49,711 nucleotides of DNA from Candidatus Poseidoniia archaeon. GTDB lineage: Archaea; Thermoplasmatota; Poseidoniia; MGIII; CG-Epi1. A model generated the notes under the pieces. The model was given only the letters and a program-made list of their open reading frames with translations, was not told the DNA's origin and searched no databases. The stretch lies in contig JAPYSW010000004.1 of the NCBI GenBank assembly GCA_029936395.1, positions 1-49,711 on the forward strand, given 5' to 3'. Shown here piece after piece: positions 8,150-16,659 of the stretch. The translations under genes and the position numbers were made by a program. Positions within the stretch are counted from its first letter, which is position 1. Every line of letters starts with the position of its first letter.

Positions 8150-8698
8150 ATGAAACAACCAGGTGATAAACTAGGAAGTGCGATGGAGTACATGCCAGGT
8201 AGTGGTGTCTATGAAATTAATGGTGAATTAATTGCAGGTGTTTGTGGTGAACTTAAAGAAGATAATAAAACTATGAAAATGAGTATTGCACCCTCTGTTT
8301 CAGTTCCGATTAAGATTAAAGAAGGTGATACTGTCTTCGGTAGAATACAAATGACAAGAAATAGTATGGCCTCTGTAGAAGTTCTAAAATTAAAAGGTGA
8401 AAAGAGATCAATTGGAAATTATACCGTAGGTACTTTACATGTAGCTAAAATGTCAAAAGATTACGTTTCTAATATTAGTGATGTGTATCAAGCTAATGAT
8501 TTAATTCAGGCTACAGTGATTAAAGCCCAACCTGCCATTGAATTATCAACAAGCTCCGATAATGATGGAGTAGTCTTTGCAAGATGTGATGTTACTCATG
8601 ACATCCTAAAGATTGTTGATGGAGAATTATGGTCAGAGGAACTAAGAAGAAGAGTTCCAAGAAAGATATCTAATATGTATGGTAAAGTTCAGGTTTAG
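8150..8698 (+). CDS. csl4: Exosome RNA-binding subunit Csl4 with degenerate zinc ribbon
   Basis: PGDKLGSAMEYMPGSGVYEINGELIAGVCG N-terminal domain, S1-like middle domain, C-terminal ELSTSSDNDGVVFARCDVTHD...RKISNMYG aligning to the Csl4 ribbon region. Confidence 0.85.
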   Translation: MKQPGDKLGSAMEYMPGSGVYEINGELIAGVCGELKEDNKTMKMSIAPSVSVPIKIKEGDTVFGRIQMTRNSMASVEVLKLKGEKRSIGNYTVGTLHVAKMSKDYVSNISDVYQANDLIQATVIKAQPAIELSTSSDNDGVVFARCDVTHDILKIVDGELWSEELRRRVPRKISNMYGKVQV

Positions 8699-9161
8699 TT
8701 TAAGTTTACTATTTTTTCTTTTATTGTTACCCTTAGCCTCAGGGGAAGTTGAAATCAATTTAAGTGCTGAAACAATAACCTATGGAGCTCCAGGAAATGC
8801 CTTTGTCGATTCAGGAGAAAATATAACTTTCAATGCAATCGGAATTATTGATGCGAAGTCCGTACTGTGGGATTTCGGAAGAGATATTAGCGGTAATGGA
8901 ACAAGATATTCAAATGTCACCAGTGTGTCACATATTGTCTATGCAGAAGGAAGATATGATATTTTTATTACTGTGTTTTATGAAGATGAAACATATGAAA
9001 TAAGTGAATTTACTCTATTTGTTGATTTTGAGGAAGACTTACAGAATGAAATTATTCATAATGAAGCTTTATTCTTTGCCATTGCAGGTTCAGAACTCAT
9101 CATGAGTGCCATACTTGGCTACTGGACTCAACAAATCCGTAAGGAAAAAGTCTATCTCTGA
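8679..9161 (+). CDS. Small secreted/anchored PKD-like domain protein
   Basis: N-terminal signal peptide (FRFSLSLLFFLLLLPLASG), PKD-like VLWDFGRDISGNGTRYSNVTSVSHIVYAEGRYDIFITV, C-terminal TM. Confidence 0.6.
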   Translation: MVKFRFSLSLLFFLLLLPLASGEVEINLSAETITYGAPGNAFVDSGENITFNAIGIIDAKSVLWDFGRDISGNGTRYSNVTSVSHIVYAEGRYDIFITVFYEDETYEISEFTLFVDFEEDLQNEIIHNEALFFAIAGSELIMSAILGYWTQQIRKEKVYL

Positions 9162-11128
9162 CGTCTACTAATTGCTATCAAAGAAGTAATTAATAAAGTG
9201 ACCAAAATTGAAATTGAAGGAAGCCCTGAATCATCCACTTCTTCTAATGGTTTTTCTTCTACTAAAGTATCAGTTTCATCATCACCTACATGAACTGTTG
9301 GCCCATAAAAATCCGTCATATTATCTTGAACAATACCATCGGCCCAAATAACAGTTATATCCAATCCATAAACTCCTTTAACGGGGAACATTAATGAATA
9401 AGTGTAACCGTCTGCACCAGGCATTATAACTGTATAAGAATCCTTACTACCATCTGGATTGTTTACAACTATATTGTAATATTCAACATCACCTGTTGTC
9501 TTTGAAAAATCCATAGTAAATGAATCTCCAGGTTCTATATTCTTTGAACTGAAAGATACAACGAAATTCTTCTGTTCAAATGCAGAGAATACTACTTCTA
9601 TATTTTGAGTTGTATTTGACCACAAACCCCCATCATCCATCACCATAAGAGTAATCTCATAGATACCACTTGCATTAGCTAACCAAGTAGTATTTCTATT
9701 TGATGAAATGAATTCATCATTAACAAACCACTCGAAATATGCTACCGTACCCTCTATATCGCTAGAAGTACTATTGAAGCTGTATGACATACCCTCTGAA
9801 GAAATATCGAAGGATGCGTTAGGTGGTGTATTCTCTATTATCTTAAAATTAGCTGAAACTTTTGAGCTCCATGCGCCACTATCATCCCGAACTTCTAATT
9901 TAACTTGATATATTTTCCCATTAACGCCAGGTTCCTCATCAAATGAAAATATCCAAATTGATTCTTCAGATACAACCTCATTGTTATGCCACCATTTGTA
10001 AGCCACAATCTGTCCGTCAGGATCATTCGAATTACTTGAACCAAATGTGAGTATCGAATATTGGTAATATTCAGGAGTTAGACCTCCTAAGGATTCTGGT
10101 GAAATATCAATCGAAGCTTGTGGTGATACATTTGGTGGATTTACAGATATAAAAATATTTACCCAGCCTGAATATGTACCAGATTCATCAATGGCTCTTC
10201 CCATTAAAACATACATATGGATTTCTTCAGTCAGATTTTTCAACGTTAAATTTTGAGTATCTAACCTAAATAATAATGAGCCTCCATCTTTGTCTTCCCA
10301 CATTTCCCATTCATAACTACATTCTATTTCTTCAAAGGTGTTGTCTAAACAAGAAGAAGTAATTACTAAATCTGCACCTTCTTTAGTTGACACTTCATCT
10401 GAGCCTTCAACATCCAGAATAGGTATTGGAGGTAGAACCAGTAATTCTTTGATAGACGGGGAGCTAACATCACCATTTGAATTATCTGTAATAATTAATC
10501 TTACATTGTGATTACCCTCTTGAAATTGATTGTATTCAAAAGTTTCGGAACCTCCAATATAAGACCAATTGCCGGCACCATTCCATTGAATTCTCCAATC
10601 AAAAGATAAATCAGGATTAATATCATCAACACAAGGTTGAGGTTCAGGCTCCATTGTGGTACAAGAATTAAAGCGAGCAGTTTCGCCAAGATGAAGTGAA
10701 GGTGGTGTTATATCAAAATTAACCGTTATTTCTGAATCTTTACCATCATCTCCAGTTACTGTTAACGTAGTAGTGGAGTTATCAGTTATTTCACTCCAGC
10801 TACCATTACCCTTAACTTGTAAAGTTATATTATGCTCACCTGTTGCAAACAGAGTTGAACCCATTACGAAACTAAGTTTCATATGGTCTGAATCGGCTGC
10901 CAATACTCCATCTATTGAAGAATTCCAAAAGAAATATTCCAATTGATCATTACATACAGTACAATCTCCATCAAAGTTAACTTCTTGTTCAACCTGATTA
11001 TCTACACTGGCAGGACTTACACTAACCATTATTACTTCTGGTTCAGCTGAAGCTTGAGTCAAAAATAATACCGATACTACAAACATTATTCCAAAAATTA
11101 ATTCGAAGCGCATATTACACCAAATCAC
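9152..11128 (-). CDS. Large PKD-domain surface protein with GLPSIS-type C-terminal anchor
   Basis: Signal peptide (LIFGIMFVVSVLFLTQASA); PKD-like repeats (GSSNSNDPDGQIVAYKWWHNNE; FNSTSSDIEGTVAYFEWFVNDE); C-term DSGLPSISILVTLLITSLIAISRRQR. Confidence 0.8.
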   Translation of the reverse strand: MIWCNMRFELIFGIMFVVSVLFLTQASAEPEVIMVSVSPASVDNQVEQEVNFDGDCTVCNDQLEYFFWNSSIDGVLAADSDHMKLSFVMGSTLFATGEHNITLQVKGNGSWSEITDNSTTTLTVTGDDGKDSEITVNFDITPPSLHLGETARFNSCTTMEPEPQPCVDDINPDLSFDWRIQWNGAGNWSYIGGSETFEYNQFQEGNHNVRLIITDNSNGDVSSPSIKELLVLPPIPILDVEGSDEVSTKEGADLVITSSCLDNTFEEIECSYEWEMWEDKDGGSLLFRLDTQNLTLKNLTEEIHMYVLMGRAIDESGTYSGWVNIFISVNPPNVSPQASIDISPESLGGLTPEYYQYSILTFGSSNSNDPDGQIVAYKWWHNNEVVSEESIWIFSFDEEPGVNGKIYQVKLEVRDDSGAWSSKVSANFKIIENTPPNASFDISSEGMSYSFNSTSSDIEGTVAYFEWFVNDEFISSNRNTTWLANASGIYEITLMVMDDGGLWSNTTQNIEVVFSAFEQKNFVVSFSSKNIEPGDSFTMDFSKTTGDVEYYNIVVNNPDGSKDSYTVIMPGADGYTYSLMFPVKGVYGLDITVIWADGIVQDNMTDFYGPTVHVGDDETDTLVEEKPLEEVDDSGLPSISILVTLLITSLIAISRRQR

Positions 11129-11145
11129 ATTATTTATGTATGCAT

Positions 11146-11319
11146 TTAACGCTTGCCTTTATTGTGATATCTATCAATTTTAGAATCAGTATAGTGCATA
11201 GGAAACATTAATTCTCCTATTCCAGGTATTGGTTTACCCATCTTATCGGCAATATATCTTACAGAAAAATAACCAATAATAAGACCTAAAGCAACACCGA
11301 CAATTGGGAAAAAATTCAT
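11146..11319 (-). CDS. Small membrane protein (57 aa), not in the supplied ORF list
   Basis: Manual translation MNFFPIVGVALGLIIGYFSVRYIADKMGKPIPGIGELMFPMHYTDSKIDRYHNKGKR*. ATG overlaps the upstream gene's TGA (ATGA coupling). Confidence 0.6.
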   Translation of the reverse strand: MNFFPIVGVALGLIIGYFSVRYIADKMGKPIPGIGELMFPMHYTDSKIDRYHNKGKR

Positions 11320-11486
11320 TCAAAATCTGGCTCAAACTCAGCTTGTAATTCAGCCATTAACTGAGAAAGAAGACGATCAAAACGTTTACTACGATATTCA
11401 CGAGCCCCACCCATATCGGTTTGAACCTTTGCAATGAATGATGCATCTTCTGTTTCCAACTCTATACGGCAAATTGATTCTTCCAT
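11316..11486 (-). CDS. Conserved-looking small protein of the carboxylase operon, start re-assigned to internal ATG
   Basis: MEESICRIELETEDASFIAKVQTDMGGAREYRSKRFDRLLSQLMAELQAEFEPDFE. The upstream residues of the 82-aa ORF overlap the preceding gene's 3' end. Family unknown. Confidence 0.5.
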   Translation of the reverse strand: MEESICRIELETEDASFIAKVQTDMGGAREYRSKRFDRLLSQLMAELQAEFEPDFE

Positions 11487-11529
11487 TAATTTAACTAAAT
11501 AGAGGTTATATTTAATATTAAGCAGAACA

Positions 11530-13137
11530 TTACATTCTAAAAACACCAAAATTAGAATTATCAATGGACTTATTCAATGAAGTAGAAAGACCTAATGCAA
11601 GTATCATTCGAGTATCTAATGGATCTATGACTCCATCGTCCCATAAACGAGCTGTAGAATAATATGGATTCCCTTCAACCTCATATTTCTCAAGAATTGG
11701 ATCCCTAACCTTCTTAATTTGTGATTTATTCAATGATTTTCCTTGCTTACCCATCTGATCTTGCTTAATTGTAGCTAAAACATCTGCAGCTTGTTCACCT
11801 CCCATTACAGAGATTCTTGCGTTAGGCCACATCCATAATTGACGTGGTTGATATGCTCGACCACACATACCATAATTACCAGCACCAAAAGAACCACCTA
11901 TCACTACTGTGAATTTTGGGACTTTAGCATTAGATACTGCCATTACCATCTTTGCACCATCTTTAGCAATACCTCCAGCCTCATAATCCTTGCCAACCAT
12001 AAATCCAACTATATTCTGTAAAAAGACAATAGGAATCTTTCGTTGACAACACATCTCAATAAAATGTGTCGACTTGAGAGAAGATTCTGAAAAGAGTACA
12101 CCATTATTTGCTATAATCCCTATTGGATAGCCCATTATTCTTGCAAAACCACAGACTACTGTAGGACCATAATTAGCCTTAAACTCATGGAACTTAGAGC
12201 CATCTACTAATCTGGCAATTACTTCCCTAACATCGTAAGGCTGCCGTGAATCTTCAGGTATAATCTCATATAATTCTTCTGGATTATATTGGGGTTCTTC
12301 AGGTTCTGAAATATCTAATTTAAATTTTGGTTCACGGTTTAAATTTGAAATTATGTCTCTTGCTATCTCTATAGCATGTGAATCATTCATTGCATAATGG
12401 TCTGCTACACCACTCTTTCGAGTATGCACTTCAGCCCCACCTAATTCTTCGGAATTTACTTCCTCTCCAGTGGCGGCCTTAACTAATGGAGGACCGGCAA
12501 GAAATATTGTCCCCTGTTCTTTAACAATAATAGTTTCATCTGACATTGCTGGAACGTAGGCTCCACCTGCAGTGCAAGAACCCATAACAACTGCAATTTG
12601 CGGAATTCCTTGTGCAGACATCTGAGCTTGATTGTAAAAAATACGGCCAAAATGCTCCTTATCGGGGAATACTTCATCTTGCATTGGTAAAAAAGCCCCT
12701 CCTGAATCAACCAAGTAAATACAAGGCAGATTGTTTTCTTGAGCCACTTCCTGAGCTCTTAAATGCTTTTTAACTGTTAAAGGATAGTAAGTTCCTCCCT
12801 TAACGGTAGCATCATTTGCAATAATCATAACCTCACGATTATGAACTACTCCAATTCCTGTAACTATCCCTGCTGAAGGAACTTCATCATCATACAATCC
12901 ATTAGCAGCTAATGGTGAAAATTCAAGAAATGGCGTATCTGAATCTATTAACTCTTCAATACGATCTCGAGCTAATAATTTACCCCTTTTTTGATGTCTA
13001 ATTACAACCTCTGGACGCCCCCCTTGACTATATTGAGTAATCTTCAACCTTAACTCTTTTACTATTTTCTTATTGAAACTACGATTAGATATTGATTCAG
13101 AGGAATTGGAATTATGTTTTGTATTTATTATATTCAT
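11530..13137 (-). CDS. Acyl-CoA carboxylase carboxyltransferase subunit, methylcrotonyl-CoA carboxylase beta-like
   Basis: [113 protein letters not shown]. Confidence 0.88.
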   Translation of the reverse strand: MNIINTKHNSNSSESISNRSFNKKIVKELRLKITQYSQGGRPEVVIRHQKRGKLLARDRIEELIDSDTPFLEFSPLAANGLYDDEVPSAGIVTGIGVVHNREVMIIANDATVKGGTYYPLTVKKHLRAQEVAQENNLPCIYLVDSGGAFLPMQDEVFPDKEHFGRIFYNQAQMSAQGIPQIAVVMGSCTAGGAYVPAMSDETIIVKEQGTIFLAGPPLVKAATGEEVNSEELGGAEVHTRKSGVADHYAMNDSHAIEIARDIISNLNREPKFKLDISEPEEPQYNPEELYEIIPEDSRQPYDVREVIARLVDGSKFHEFKANYGPTVVCGFARIMGYPIGIIANNGVLFSESSLKSTHFIEMCCQRKIPIVFLQNIVGFMVGKDYEAGGIAKDGAKMVMAVSNAKVPKFTVVIGGSFGAGNYGMCGRAYQPRQLWMWPNARISVMGGEQAADVLATIKQDQMGKQGKSLNKSQIKKVRDPILEKYEVEGNPYYSTARLWDDGVIDPLDTRMILALGLSTSLNKSIDNSNFGVFRM

Positions 13138-13628
13138 TCATCCTCCAATTCGAACATTAATTCACCTTCTTTAACCTGACCTCCAATGTCAACTAAAGTC
13201 AATTTAGATAAAATACCATCTCTAGGAGAAATTAATCTATGTTCCATTTTCATTGCTTCAAGAATAATAATAACCTCCCCTTTACTAACTTTAGTCCCAT
13301 CTTCTACCTTCTTATCCAATAATTTACCAGTTATTGGACTTAAAACTACATCATCACTCACTTCTTCAGATATTTGACCTGAGACTCTCATTGATTTTTT
13401 GGTAATAAAATAATTAATTCCATTTAAATGTACATATATCTCATTACCTTTTTTGTCAGAATAAGCAATTGTACGATTCCCATTAAGTATTATTTCTAAC
13501 CGTCCATCGCTTTTTCGTGAAAAATGACCTTCTGATATTTCATCACCAACATCAATAGTAAAATTAGAACCAGTACGTCTAAGCTTTACATTGTATTTGG
13601 AAGAACCAATTGTTAGAATATCTGCCAT
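13134..13628 (-). CDS. Biotin carboxyl carrier subunit of the acyl-CoA carboxylase (ATG at 13628; ORF track starts at TTG 13646)
   Basis: Biotinylation motif EAMKMEH in [23 protein letters not shown]-terminal part resembles the BT linker domain of MccA. TAATG overlap with the upstream gene. Confidence 0.88.
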   Translation of the reverse strand: MADILTIGSSKYNVKLRRTGSNFTIDVGDEISEGHFSRKSDGRLEIILNGNRTIAYSDKKGNEIYVHLNGINYFITKKSMRVSGQISEEVSDDVVLSPITGKLLDKKVEDGTKVSKGEVIIILEAMKMEHRLISPRDGILSKLTLVDIGGQVKEGELMFELEDE

Positions 13629-15106
13629 TAATTCCCCAGCCTCCAACCACCTTTACTACTCCATGGTGAATGTGGATCCCTAGTAGATTTTTGAACTAGT
13701 GCACTACTTGATGATTTGGTTCCCAATAGTGCTGCAACCATTAATTCCACAGGAATTACGGGATGAGTCCAATTGGCATAATGTTCATCTACAAATTTAG
13801 TAGAAAATGAACATTTCTGGAAATATTTATTTTGCATTATATCTCGTAAAAAAGGTTGATTGGTAATTAAACCTAAAATTACGAAATTAGCTAGTGCATT
13901 ATCCATACGATCTATAGCTGAATTTCGATCAGAATCCCAAACAACTAACTTTGCCAATAATGGGTCATAAGCACTTGTCACTTCTTGTCCTTCAGAAATA
14001 CCTACATCATTTCTAACTCCAGGCCCCTCAGGTAAAATCAACTTATGCACAATTCCGGGAGTTGGGAGGAAATTACGTGAGGGGTCCTCAGCATAGATTC
14101 TACATTCTATTGAGTGTCCTCTTTGTTTAATATCTTTCTGAGATAAAGTCAAATCTTCTCCATATGCTATTTTAATTTGCCATTTTACTATATCTATTCC
14201 ACAAACCATTTCAGTTACTCCATGCTCAACCTGTAAACGAGTATTCATTTCTAAAAAATAAAAATTACCATTCTGATACAAAAACTCTACAGTACCTGCA
14301 TTTTTATAATTGGCCACTTTAGCAGCCTTAATTGCTGCGTCTCCCATCATCTTTCTAATTTTGTTATTTATAGCCGGAGAAGGAGATTCTTCAATTATTT
14401 TCTGATGTCTTCTTTGGATCGAACATTCTCTTTCGAAAAGGTGTATAATATTACCATGATTATCTCCTAAAATCTGAACTTCAATATGTCTTGGACTATC
14501 CAAGAATTTCTCAAGAATTAAAGTGTCGTTCCCAAATGAATTGCGTGCCTCATTCTTAGCGGCATCAATTGCCGATTCTAACTCTTCTGGTGAAAAAACT
14601 ACCCTCATGCCTTTCCCACCTCCCCCGGCAGCAGCTTTCACCATCAAGGGATAACCAATATCTCTAGCAATTGCATCTATATTCCCACTTAACTCACCAT
14701 GATTACCTGGAATTGTAGGAACTCCTGCATCAATCATCTTCTTCTTAGATTCAGCCTTATCACCCATTAATCTAATTGTTTCGGGATCTGGACCTATGAA
14801 AATTAGCCCAGAATCTATTACATATTGTGCAAATTCTCCATTTTCTGATAGAAAACCATACCCGGGATGAATAGCTTCTGAATTAGTTTCTTTAGCTGCA
14901 TTAATTACCTTATCAAAATTTAAATAACTCTCCAAAGGATTAGCAGGTCCAATTTCTACTGATTCATCTGCCATCATAACATGTGGGGATTCGGAATCGA
15001 TATTAGAATAAATTGCGACTGTTTTAATTCGCATTTCTTGACAAGCTTTAATTATTCTACAAGCAATTTCACCTCGATTAGCCACTAAAATTTTTGTAAA
15101 CATCAT
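13628..15106 (-). CDS. Biotin carboxylase subunit of the acyl-CoA carboxylase
   Basis: KILVANRGEIACRIIKACQE, AIHPGYGFLSEN, AAAGGGGKGMR, EMNTRLQVEHGVTEMVCGID. C-term DPHSPWSSKGGWRLGN resembles the start of the MccA BT domain. Confidence 0.93.
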   Translation of the reverse strand: MMFTKILVANRGEIACRIIKACQEMRIKTVAIYSNIDSESPHVMMADESVEIGPANPLESYLNFDKVINAAKETNSEAIHPGYGFLSENGEFAQYVIDSGLIFIGPDPETIRLMGDKAESKKKMIDAGVPTIPGNHGELSGNIDAIARDIGYPLMVKAAAGGGGKGMRVVFSPEELESAIDAAKNEARNSFGNDTLILEKFLDSPRHIEVQILGDNHGNIIHLFERECSIQRRHQKIIEESPSPAINNKIRKMMGDAAIKAAKVANYKNAGTVEFLYQNGNFYFLEMNTRLQVEHGVTEMVCGIDIVKWQIKIAYGEDLTLSQKDIKQRGHSIECRIYAEDPSRNFLPTPGIVHKLILPEGPGVRNDVGISEGQEVTSAYDPLLAKLVVWDSDRNSAIDRMDNALANFVILGLITNQPFLRDIMQNKYFQKCSFSTKFVDEHYANWTHPVIPVELMVAALLGTKSSSSALVQKSTRDPHSPWSSKGGWRLGN

Positions 15107-15834
15107 CTATCCCAATTCGGTTTTCTCTTTTGTAAAAATGAGCTTACTCCTTCTTGGCCTTCTTTCCCTTCTTTAATTAGATTAATAAGAGTCTCTAAAT
15201 CTTGTGAAGACTTAGATAAAATATTACTATTGAATAATTTTTTAATGTGCATCTGAGCTTCGGGACCACCTTTTTTTAGACTAAGGATTAATTCATCCAA
15301 AACTGATTGTTCTTCATTATATTTTCCATAGAGCATACCCCAATTTTCAGCCATATCAACTCCAAACCTCTTACCTGTAAGAAAAAGCTCTCTCATTTTT
15401 CCTAAATCAAGTTTTCTAGAAATGTATGGAAATATTACTGCAGGAATCATGCCTATTCTTACTTCCGGAAATCCAAATTTTGTATCATTATGGGCCAGAA
15501 TAAAATCACATGCACAAATTAGTCCCATCCCTCCACCTAAGCAAGAACCGTGAACTAATGCAATCGTTGGTAAACTACAATCTACAACTTCTTTGAGTAA
15601 TTGTTGAAGTTGACTTGGTTCCCACTCATTTAAGTCTGCTCCTGAACAAAACACTGAACCTTCACCCCTAATAACTATAGCTCTAAGCTCGCTAAATTTC
15701 TGAGATTCCTGAATAGAGGCTATCATTGCACCCATCATTTCTGAATTCAGGGCATTTTTCTTCGCAACATTATTCAGTCTTAATGTCAAAATGCTACCCT
15801 CTCTCTCAACAATGAGGGGGATTGTTGCAGGCAT
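15103..15834 (-). CDS. Enoyl-CoA hydratase/isomerase, methylglutaconyl-CoA hydratase-like
   Basis: VFCSGADLNEW, HGSCLGGGMGLICACDFILA, FGFPEVRIGMIPAVIFPYI. Overlaps the biotin carboxylase gene. Confidence 0.8.
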   Translation of the reverse strand: MPATIPLIVEREGSILTLRLNNVAKKNALNSEMMGAMIASIQESQKFSELRAIVIRGEGSVFCSGADLNEWEPSQLQQLLKEVVDCSLPTIALVHGSCLGGGMGLICACDFILAHNDTKFGFPEVRIGMIPAVIFPYISRKLDLGKMRELFLTGKRFGVDMAENWGMLYGKYNEEQSVLDELILSLKKGGPEAQMHIKKLFNSNILSKSSQDLETLINLIKEGKEGQEGVSSFLQKRKPNWDR

Positions 15835-15879
15835 GAGTTATCATAAAAATAGTACTATTAATAATAGATACTGAAAAAA

Positions 15880-16659
15880 TTAATTTTTATCGGCGTGAGA
15901 TTCTAAATCATCACCACCTGCAAAAGTGGATTGTACTATAGAATATAAATCGTCCATTCCCTCACCTTCTTTTGAAGAAACTGCAAGTAAATTTGATTCT
16001 AAAGTTAGTATCTGAAGAACCCGTAATAATTCTGAAGAAAGAACTCCAGACATTCCAACCATATCTGGCATTGCCATAGCTAAAGCATCAAAATCAGAAG
16101 CCCATTCACTAATCTTATCAACCTCTTCAGGTTCAAGAAGATCACACTTTGTTAGAACTGGAAACATAGGTATTGGAAATCTGAGATGTGCGGCAGAAGC
16201 CAGTAAAAGTTGTGTAACAAAACCTTCAGGCGTTCGTGATAAAAGAGGATCTAAAAGCAAGACCATACCTGATCTATCTGATAAATTTTCTATGAATACT
16301 TTTGATGCCTCTCTATACAAAAATAATTCCGTTTGACCTGGAGTATCTACTAGAAAGTAATCACAATTCACTTCTTCGATTTGCTCTTTCATCCAATCTA
16401 ACTCTAATGCTAATAAATCAGCACAAACAACTTGTGCCCCATTTGGACCTAAACTATATTGATCCATAATATCTCTCAAAGTAAATTTCTCACGAACATC
16501 AATTGCAGCTTCATATGCTACAGTCTCAGCCCCAGGATCTAAATTTACAGCTACACCATCATAGCGATAGTGCTGCATCCACTCTTGCAATGTAGCTACC
16601 AAGGTAGACTTACCAGCTCCTGCAGAGCCTACAAAGTATAGCAGTGCTGTATGTTCCAT
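15880..16659 (-). CDS. GPN-loop GTPase
   Basis: VGSAGAGKSTLV, VNLDPGAE, GPNGA loop, VDTPGQTELF, LTKCDLL. Confidence 0.93.
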   Translation of the reverse strand: MEHTALLYFVGSAGAGKSTLVATLQEWMQHYRYDGVAVNLDPGAETVAYEAAIDVREKFTLRDIMDQYSLGPNGAQVVCADLLALELDWMKEQIEEVNCDYFLVDTPGQTELFLYREASKVFIENLSDRSGMVLLLDPLLSRTPEGFVTQLLLASAAHLRFPIPMFPVLTKCDLLEPEEVDKISEWASDFDALAMAMPDMVGMSGVLSSELLRVLQILTLESNLLAVSSKEGEGMDDLYSIVQSTFAGGDDLESHADKN

